Assembly (NCBI GenBank): GCA_902776305.1
Contig: CACYPS010000018.1
Coordinates: 1 to 64,000, forward strand
Direction of reading: 5' to 3'
DNA from: an uncultured Lachnospiraceae bacterium
Lineage (GTDB): Bacteria > Bacillota > Clostridia > Lachnospirales > Lachnospiraceae
DNA: 64,000 nucleotides
In this document: positions 51,215-59,200 of the stretch, one piece after another
How the letters are laid out: each line of letters starts with the position of its first letter
Position numbering within the stretch: position 1 is the stretch's first letter
Program-made: the position numbers and the translations under genes
The notes under the pieces: model-generated
Databases searched by the model: none
What the model was told of the DNA's origin: nothing
Seen by the model: the letters and a program-made list of their open reading frames with translations, nothing else

Positions 51215-54200
51215 ATGGATAACAGAAAATGGTTAACCATGGATGGTAACGAAGCAGCCGCTCATGCTTCCTATGCTTTTACGGAAGTCGCTACTATCTT
51301 CCCAATCACACCGTCATCCGTTATGCCGGAGCACGTTGATGAGTGGGCAACAGCCGGAAGAAAGAACATCTTCGGCACAGAAGTAAAGGTCACTGAGATG
51401 CAGTCCGAAGCCGGTGCTTCAGGCGCATTCCACGGCTCTCTTGCAGCTGGTGCAATGACAACAACATTCACAGCTTCTCAGGGTCTTCTTCTTATGATCC
51501 CGAACATTTACAAAGTAGCCGGCGAGCAGCTCCCGGGCGTATTTGACGTTTCCGCACGTGCTCTTGCTTCCCACGCACTTTCAATCTTTGGCGATCACTC
51601 TGACGTATATGCTTGCCGCCAGGCAGGTGCATGTATGCTCTGTGAGTCTTCCGTACAGGAAGTAATGGACCTTACACCGGTCGCTCATATGGCAGCTCTT
51701 GAAGGCAGCCTTCCTTTCATCAATTTCTTTGATGGTTTCCGCACTTCTCACGAAATTCAGAAGATCCGCACATGGGATTATGCAGATCTTGACGAGATGG
51801 TAAATCATGACGCGATCAAGAAGTTCCGTGATCACGCTCTGAATCCGAATCATCCGTGCGAGAGAGGCTCTGCACAGAACCCGGATATTTTCTTCCAGGC
51901 TCGTGAAGCTTCCAACCCGTACTATGACAAGATGCCGGAAATCGTTCAGATGTACATGGACAAAGTTAACGCCAAGATCGGAACAGACTATAAGCTGTTC
52001 AACTACTATGGCGCAGAGGATGCCGAGTCCGTCATCATCGCTATGGGTTCCGTTAACGAGACAATCGAAGAGACGATCGATTACCTCAACGAGAGAGGCG
52101 CAAAGGTCGGTCTTATCAAAGTCAGACTGTATCGTCCGTTCAGCAACGAAGCACTCATCGCAGCTATCCCGAAGACTGTCAAGGTCATCAACGTTCTTGA
52201 CAGAACAAAAGAGCCGGGCGCTAACGGCGAGCCGCTTTACCTCGACGTTGTTGCAGCTCTGTTCGATTCCGAATTCAAGAATGTCAAGGTCAACTCCGGA
52301 CGTTACGGACTTGGTTCCAAGGACACAGATCCGGCACAGATCAAGGCTGTATTCGAGAACTTCGACAAGAAGCGCTTCACAATCGGTATCGTAGATGATG
52401 TTACAGGTCTTTCCCTTGAGACAGGCGAGCGTTTTGTCGCTACACCGGAAGGCACTGTCAACTGCAAGTTCTGGGGTCTCGGCGCAGACGGTACTGTCGG
52501 TGCTAACAAGAACTCCATTAAGATCATCGGCGACAACACAGACATGTATGCTCAGGCTTACTTCGATTATGACTCCAAGAAGTCCGGCGGTGTTACAATG
52601 TCTCACCTTCGTTTCGGCAAGAAGCCGATCAAGTCAACATACCTTATCCGCAAGGCTGACTTCGTAGCATGCCACAACCCGGCATACGTACGCAAGTTCA
52701 ACATGGCTCAGGAAATCGTTGACGGCGGTACATTCCTTCTTAACTGTCCGTGGAAGGATGAGGAGATCGCAGATCACCTTCCGGGACAGATGAAGAAATT
52801 CATGGCTGAGCACAATATCCAGTTCTACGCGATCGACGGCGTAAGCATCGGTATCGCTGTAGGCATGGGCCCGACACGTATCAATACAATCCTTCAGTCC
52901 GCATTCTTCAAGCTTGCCAACATTATTCCGGAAGAGCAGGCTATCGAACTTATGAAGGCTGCTGCTGCCAAGACATACGGCCGCAAGGGACAGGATATCG
53001 TAGAGAAGAACTGGGCTGCTATCGAAGAAGGCGCTAAGCAGGTCCGCAAGATCGAAGTTCCGGCTGACTGGGCTAACTGCGAGGATGAAGGACTTGATTA
53101 CAAGGTCGTCACAGAAGGAAGAGAAGACGTTGTCAAGTTCGTCAATACCGTACAGACAGCTGTCTCCTCACAGGAAGGCAACAACCTGCCGGTATCCGCA
53201 TTTGTAGATTATGTCGATGGTTCCACACCGTCCGGCTCCGCTGCATATGAGAAGCGCGGCATCGCTGTTAATATTCCGAAGTGGGATCCGACGAACTGCA
53301 TCCAGTGCGGACGCTGTTCATTTGTATGCCCGCACGCTGTTATCCGTACATTTGCAGTTACAGATGACGAAGTAGCAGCTGCTCCGGAAGGTCTTGAGAC
53401 ACTTCCGATGCTCGGCATGAAGGACTACAAGTTCACAATCGGTATTTCCGCATATGACTGCACAGGCTGCGGTTCCTGCGCAAATGTCTGCCCGGGCAAG
53501 AAGACAGGCAAGGCTCTGACGATGGTCAAGATGGCAGATGCAGCAGACGCTGCACAGCCGGTATTCGATTATCTGGTAAAGACACCGGCCAAGCAGGAAG
53601 TTATCGACAAGTTCAAAGAGAACACAGTCAAGGGAAGCCAGTACAAGCAGCCGCTTCTTGAGTTCTCCGGCGCATGCGCAGGCTGCGGTGAGACACCGTA
53701 TGCTAAGCTCATCACACAGCTGTTCGGTGACAGAATGCTCATTGCAAACGCAACAGGATGCTCCTCTATCTGGGGTAACAGCTCACCGTCTACACCGTAT
53801 ACAGTAACACCGGAAGGCAAGGGCCCGGCATGGGATAACTCCCTGTTCGAGGACAACGCTGAGTTCGGTTACGGTATGTTCCTTGCCAACAAGGCAGTTC
53901 GTGAAGGCCTGAAGGCTCACGTTGAGAACATCGTTGCTGAAGGCGGCCAGGGCGCAGCTGAAGGCCAGGCATGGCTCGATACATACAAGCTCGGCAAAGA
54001 GAACTCTGTTGCTACAGATAAGCTCGTTGCAGCTCTTGCAGATGTTGATTCCGCAGATGCTAAGGAAATCGTAGAGAAGAAAGACTTCCTGTCCAAGAAG
54101 AGCCAGTGGATCTTCGGTGGTGACGGATGGGCTTACGATATCGGTTACGGCGGCGTTGACCACGTACTCGCTTCCGGCGATGACGTCAACATCATGGTAT

Positions 54201-54757
54201 TCGATACAGAAGTTTACTCCAACACAGGCGGACAGGCTTCCAAGGCTACCCGTACAGGTGCTGTAGCTCAGTTCGCAGCAGCCGGTAAGGAGACCAAGAA
54301 GAAAGACCTCGCCGGTATGGCTATGACTTATGGCTATGTATACGTAGCTCATATCGCAATCGGCGCTGATTACAACCAGGCTGTTAAGGCTATCGCTGAG
54401 GCTGAAGCTTATGACGGACCGTCACTCATCATTGCGTACGCACCGTGCATCAACCATGGTATCCGCAAGGGTATGGGCAAGTCCATCACAGAGGAAGAAC
54501 TGGCAGTCAAGGCTGGTTACTGGTTCAACTTCCGCTTCAATCCGGATCTTGTTAAGGAAGGCAAGAATGCATTCATCCTTGATTCCAAGACTCCGACAGA
54601 GTCCTATCAGGACTTCTTGGCAGGCGAAGTTCGTTACACATCTCTTATGCGTTCGAATCCGGAGCGCGCGAAGGAGCTCTTCGCAAGATCCGAGCAGGAG
54701 TGCAAGGAGAGATTCGAGTACCTTAACAAGCTCGTTGAGGTTTATAAGGCAAAATAA
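51215..54757 (+). CDS. nifJ: Pyruvate:ferredoxin (flavodoxin) oxidoreductase
   Basis: Protein of 1180 aa, the one-subunit PFOR that turns pyruvate and CoA into acetyl-CoA, CO2 and reduced ferredoxin. Order: pyruvate-binding domain with MDGNEAAAHASYAFTEV, CoA-binding middle domains, a two-cluster ferredoxin domain with CIQCGRCSFVCP and CTGCGSCANVCPG (about 697-760), and a thiamine-diphosphate domain starting CAGCGETPY with GDGWAYDIGYGG (about 970). Codon choice is strikingly uniform (Thr nearly always ACA), a sign of very high expression and unlike its neighbours. Full length. Confidence 0.97.
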   Translation: MDNRKWLTMDGNEAAAHASYAFTEVATIFPITPSSVMPEHVDEWATAGRKNIFGTEVKVTEMQSEAGASGAFHGSLAAGAMTTTFTASQGLLLMIPNIYKVAGEQLPGVFDVSARALASHALSIFGDHSDVYACRQAGACMLCESSVQEVMDLTPVAHMAALEGSLPFINFFDGFRTSHEIQKIRTWDYADLDEMVNHDAIKKFRDHALNPNHPCERGSAQNPDIFFQAREASNPYYDKMPEIVQMYMDKVNAKIGTDYKLFNYYGAEDAESVIIAMGSVNETIEETIDYLNERGAKVGLIKVRLYRPFSNEALIAAIPKTVKVINVLDRTKEPGANGEPLYLDVVAALFDSEFKNVKVNSGRYGLGSKDTDPAQIKAVFENFDKKRFTIGIVDDVTGLSLETGERFVATPEGTVNCKFWGLGADGTVGANKNSIKIIGDNTDMYAQAYFDYDSKKSGGVTMSHLRFGKKPIKSTYLIRKADFVACHNPAYVRKFNMAQEIVDGGTFLLNCPWKDEEIADHLPGQMKKFMAEHNIQFYAIDGVSIGIAVGMGPTRINTILQSAFFKLANIIPEEQAIELMKAAAAKTYGRKGQDIVEKNWAAIEEGAKQVRKIEVPADWANCEDEGLDYKVVTEGREDVVKFVNTVQTAVSSQEGNNLPVSAFVDYVDGSTPSGSAAYEKRGIAVNIPKWDPTNCIQCGRCSFVCPHAVIRTFAVTDDEVAAAPEGLETLPMLGMKDYKFTIGISAYDCTGCGSCANVCPGKKTGKALTMVKMADAADAAQPVFDYLVKTPAKQEVIDKFKENTVKGSQYKQPLLEFSGACAGCGETPYAKLITQLFGDRMLIANATGCSSIWGNSSPSTPYTVTPEGKGPAWDNSLFEDNAEFGYGMFLANKAVREGLKAHVENIVAEGGQGAAEGQAWLDTYKLGKENSVATDKLVAALADVDSADAKEIVEKKDFLSKKSQWIFGGDGWAYDIGYGGVDHVLASGDDVNIMVFDTEVYSNTGGQASKATRTGAVAQFAAAGKETKKKDLAGMAMTYGYVYVAHIAIGADYNQAVKAIAEAEAYDGPSLIIAYAPCINHGIRKGMGKSITEEELAVKAGYWFNFRFNPDLVKEGKNAFILDSKTPTESYQDFLAGEVRYTSLMRSNPERAKELFARSEQECKERFEYLNKLVEVYKAK

Positions 54758-54840
54758 ATTCAAGAACGTCTCCGCGTTCTTGCCGCGGCGTGCGTTGCGC
54801 GTAAGCGCTTTCCACTGCGCATGTCTGCGATCCGCCTAAA
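54757..54840 (+). repeat. Dispersed repeat family D, copy 2
   Basis: It starts at the nifJ stop: ATTCAAGAACG, hairpin CAAGAACG/CGTTCTTG, then CGCGTAAGCGC and CCACTGCGCATGTCTGCGATCC. Same order and orientation to the upstream gene as the copy after the dehydrogenase gene near 46.9 kb. Confidence 0.85.
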
Positions 54841-54857
54841 CTGCGCTTGATAGACTT

Positions 54858-54890
54858 AAGGCGCCGGGATCAAACCCGGCGCCTTTCTTT
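54858..54890 (+). terminator. nifJ terminator
   Basis: Perfect 11-bp stem AAGGCGCCGGG/CCCGGCGCCTT with loop ATCAAA and TTTCTTT tail. Confidence 0.9.
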
Positions 54891-54910
54891 GCGGCTCTGC
54901 CTGATGCGAA

Positions 54911-55250
54911 AACTTTAATCTCTGACATGGGATACAAATCCGCATCAGAGATTAAAAGACGCAGAATTCTCGTGACAAGGTCTATGATGATTGCGATAAA
55001 GAAACTTCTGAACGTTGCCGGCAAAATGCACAGATGGATATGTCAGAAATTACGAATTTTCAGGCAGCCACAAAATGGGCAATATATGGCATGCATTTTT
55101 AAACTTTGCAAGATTTGGCTATAAGAAACACGATTCTGACGCGCATAAGGTAACAGATAATAGTATTATTCATATCGTCAGGAGACAAAACTCCTGCTTG
55201 AGAGACCGCTGACGAGCTTCGCGCCGCCGGCGGTTTTTTTATTCTTCTGC
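54911..55250 (+). other. Structured intergenic region ending in a terminator; possible small RNA
   Basis: At its left, a 12-bp stem TTTAATCTCTGA/TCAGAGATTAAA encloses GGAT/ATCC. A CAGGAG/CTCCTG hairpin lies near 55182. The right end has ACCGCTG/CGGCGGT followed by seven T (about 55206-55243), a good terminator with no gene before it. Frames of 62-65 codons occur but lack ribosome binding sites. I see no known RNA family. Confidence 0.45.
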
Positions 55251-55373
55251 CATATTAACTTTGTTCCGCAAAATATGGAACGCTTCGCGGGCATTCATAC
55301 AAAATCAAGGTTCAGCACATGATATTTTTTCTATATTTTCCAAATTTCCGATTACTACCAATGGTTTTCAAGG

Positions 55374-55379
55374 TATAAT
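55374..55379 (+). promoter_or_regulatory. -10 box immediately upstream of an ATG (leaderless gene?)
   Basis: TATAAT sits only 7 bp before the ATG at 55387, so transcription would begin at or next to the start codon. The -35 region (about 55351) is poor. Confidence 0.45.
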
Positions 55380-55386
55380 ACCTCTT

Positions 55387-56121
55387 ATGAAGATCAATAT
55401 ATCAAAACGCATCACAAATGATAGAATGCTGAAGACGCTCCGTCTCCTCAGACTTGCAGGCGAACGCATTCCTTCTGTGCTCAGCAACCGGATCGTCAGG
55501 GAGCATTTCGACTCTAACGTCCAATCGTTTCTGAACCATCGCGAGAAGGTAACTGCTGACGGCGGTTTCATAGAAAATCAGAATGAGTTCACGGATATGT
55601 ATTACGGCTCCGCAAGCGTCCGATTTTCCGGCTGCGAAGTCATTGCCGTATATAATGTCATGCGTGCTCTGACAGGCAAAGAGCCGAGTCTTCCGAAACT
55701 CATTGCCGCATTTGAAAAAAATGGTATGATATTTTATGGAAGTCTGGGCACCGATCCCGGGGAAATGAAGTATTTTCTGAAGAAACAGGGATTTCATGTG
55801 GAAGAATATACGAACGACGCCGATTTTCCCCGGCTGTTTCAGGAGAACAAGGGTGATGGAGAGCGAGGATTTGGGACCGTTCAGAGGTTGATCCCTGAAA
55901 ATGAAGCTTTCGTCCTGACATTTTACAACGATCGGAAGGACATTCTGCAGGGGCTGCATACTGCCGCCGTGACCTCGAACGGGCGCGGGCTTTACCTTCA
56001 CAATGACGGAGGAACAAAAGCAAGGGGTCCCTATGCCGGGCTTTATTGGGTCCTGAATGAATACGAGCACAGAGGTGCGGGGATGATCTCGATTATACAC
56101 GTGAAATCAGAGAGAAAATAA
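55387..56121 (+). CDS. C39/papain-like cysteine peptidase-fold protein
   Basis: Protein of 244 aa. FSGCEVIAVYNVMRALTG (about residues 78-95) looks like the active-site helix of C39-type papain-like proteins, and GLHTAAVTSNGRGLYLHNDG (near 202-221) provides the His strand. No signal peptide; the N-terminus is basic. Proteins of this type without other domains are common and uncharacterised in Clostridia. The frame extends to 55261, but the TATAAT box just before 55387 would exclude the longer form. No ribosome binding site is visible, in keeping with a leaderless mRNA. Confidence 0.65.
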   Translation: MKINISKRITNDRMLKTLRLLRLAGERIPSVLSNRIVREHFDSNVQSFLNHREKVTADGGFIENQNEFTDMYYGSASVRFSGCEVIAVYNVMRALTGKEPSLPKLIAAFEKNGMIFYGSLGTDPGEMKYFLKKQGFHVEEYTNDADFPRLFQENKGDGERGFGTVQRLIPENEAFVLTFYNDRKDILQGLHTAAVTSNGRGLYLHNDGGTKARGPYAGLYWVLNEYEHRGAGMISIIHVKSERK

Positions 56122-56257
56122 CGCGAAACATTCCCCTTTCTTTACATACTGTCAGGAATTTCAAAAACATGGTCCGTTTCATTCCTGCATTATCGACGGG
56201 ACAATCCCCGAGACTATGACGTAAGTATGACGTAAACATATCCTAAAGGTGGTATAT

Positions 56258-59200
56258 ATGGCCGTTTCCAGAGACACAGACCTTCAGAAAACCGAATATA
56301 GCGAGAGAAATGACTCTGGTTCTCCGTCATCCTACGGAGATATGCTCCGCGATCCGTATGACGATACGATCTATTACCGGGATATAGAACAGATCGCAGA
56401 TCTGGACGTCTATCATTTCGGCAGTGTCGAGAGAAAAAAGGGTGAGGATGATTTCAGTGATCTCGACAGCCCTGCTTTCGATCCGGAAGACCTGGACGAT
56501 CTCGAACAGAGGATCATCTCAGCCGGATTCGAGGCGATCGGTGATGATATGCCGGATCATGTCTACCTCGACTCGATGCAAACGGATGATTTTGGCAGCG
56601 GAACAAATGATCATGGTGCGATAGAAGAATCCGATACTGTTCCGGACGAGGGTACACAGATTGCCGGCGCAGAGCATGAAGAAAAAGCTTCTCCCGAAGG
56701 CATGGCAGATATCTCAAAGCTCATCATAGATGTGAGCATGTGTGAGGAGATGAACTTTGTCATGCAGCTCGGCGGGGTACTTCTTGTCCGTGATATCATG
56801 CTCAAAAATGAGGCAGACAGTGAGATCCGTGACATCAAGGTCACCATTTCATCGGATGATGAAATTATTTTCCCCTGCACGGAGTCAGCACCGACCCTGT
56901 ACGAGGGTGAAGAATGGCATATCGTTCAGCCGGATGTGCGCGTGAATACGTCTTACCTTGCTTTCCTGAGCGAGCGGACCGAGTGCACTATTGATTTTGA
57001 ACTCACGGGTAAGGACCGGTACTCCAATCTTGTGAGCAAAAGTGTGCGCAAAACAGTTGTCGTCATGGCCTATGACCAGTGGAAAGGGAACGATTTTCAC
57101 ACGGATCTGATTCCCGCTTTCATCATGCCGAATCAGCCGTTCATCTCGGAACTGGTCACAGACGCAGCGGGTATTCTCGGCAAGGAGACAGGGACATCGA
57201 TCCTGGATGCTTATCTGTCCGATGACAAAAACAGAATAAGGCAGATGGCGCAGGCCGCCTATGAAGCTGTCACACGCCGTCGAATTTCAGAGATTCCGTA
57301 TGCATCCAATGAGGAAGATATTCTAAGAAGAATACGTCTCGCTGAAAAAATAAGAAAACATAACCGTGCATCAGCCTATGATATAACGCTGATCTATTTG
57401 TCATGCCTCGAGGCGATGGGGCTGAATCCTGTCATGTATCTGCGCCGTGAGGACGCCTATGCGGGAGTCTGGCTGATGGACCGCACATTTGAAAAATCCG
57501 TTATGAGCGATGAGATCGAGGCCGTGCAGAGGGTGGATTCCGGGGAGATACTGCTCATCGACTGCAGGACCATGCTGCTCGGCATGGAGTGCCCGTTTGA
57601 TGAATCTGTCCATCGGGCGGTCAATTCCGTCTTCATTCCGGAAGGGTTTGTCGCAATGCTCGATATATCCAGAGCACGCAGAGAAGGGGTGAAGTCTCTT
57701 CCGCTCAGGATTCATGCGGACAGCGTATCTTCTCCCGACGCAAGAAAACGCAGAAAGGATAAAAAACGGAAGAAGGCACAAAGCGGCTCATCAAAAATGA
57801 AAGAGAACCGTATCCCCGACGGGAATGCCGCGGACGAAAACAGGCCGGAGAGCCGCGCTTTAGCCAATGCATTCAGAAATTCCGAGACGTGGAAGCGCAG
57901 GTTGTATGACCCGGACAGCCCGAATCAGCTTACGGACATGAAACTTGACGGAATGATTATTCCGCTCCTGTCGGCGTTCGTGAACGATTACGTTGACATG
58001 CTGTCCGATGTCATGTATTTCGGACTGGTATCGCGCCCGGAGGAATACATCAAACCGGAGGAACTCACTCCGGAGAACTATAATCAGGTGGAAGAGATCC
58101 GGGATATCCTTCGCACCGATTTCAGGCGCAAGAAGGTCCACACGGTCTTCAATCGCGAGGAAACAGCGCAGCGCGTCAGAGAGATTATCTTTGAGGCAAA
58201 CAAAGGACTTGAAAACCACGGGAATATGATATTATATCTGGCTGCCGGAATACTGCGGTGGACAGAGATTTCCAGCGGGGCAGTCAGGTACGCTCCGCTT
58301 GTTCTGCTGCCTGTAGAAGTAAAACAGGGGAATAACGGCGGCCGCCCGTTCCGTCTCAGCGAGACGCAGCCGCAGTTCAACTATGCGCTACTGGAGAAAA
58401 TGGAGAATGAATATTTTCTTCATGTCGAAGGTCTGTTTCCGCTGCCGAGGGATTATCACGGCGTTGATGTAAAAAAGGTCTGCGAGCTTTTCCGGAACGC
58501 GATAGAAGGCCGCGAAGGCTGGGCCGTAATGGAAGAGGCGTTCCTTGGAATATTTGATCTTCCCGGTTATTTTCAGAGCAGAACGCTCGGATCTTCGGAG
58601 GTGCTGAAGGAGCACCACATTCTGAGGGGACTGACCGAGGGCATGCGCAGAACCGATATCGATAAAGCAGCCGTTCGCGCCGAACAAGTTTATCTTCCGT
58701 TCAGGGCTGACAGCTACCAGGAGTATGCGGTGAAGGCTGCCATGCAGGACACAAGCTTCGTACTCTCCGGAGCACCGGGAAGCGGGAAAACACAGACGAT
58801 TGCCAATATTATTGCAAATGCCATATCCCGCGGAAAATCCGTTCTCTTCGCCTGTGAAAAGACACAGGCTTACAGGGATGTCCTGCAGAGGATAGAGAGC
58901 GCCGGGCTTTCTCCCTTCTGCCTGTATGAACAGCAGGGCAGTATCAGAACACGCGATCTTCTCGCGCATCTGAAGAGGGCGATGCAGGCTGCAAATCTCT
59001 ACAGCGGAATAGCCTACGAAGAAAAAGAATATGAAGTGACGGAGATCGGGAAGGCGCTCGACGGCTATTCCGAAACGATGAACAGCAGGCACGTCTGCGG
59101 ATACAGTTTAAGAGAGCTGCTCGATATCTATGAAGAATACAGAGAATTTCCTGAATTCCCCATGTACGGGATCGATGCGGACAGCGTTACTTCCGTCATT

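Noticed and set aside
54927-55212. Frames of 62-65 codons downstream of nifJ
   Set aside because: No start signals, poor composition, and overlap with hairpins; better explained as untranslated RNA or spacer.
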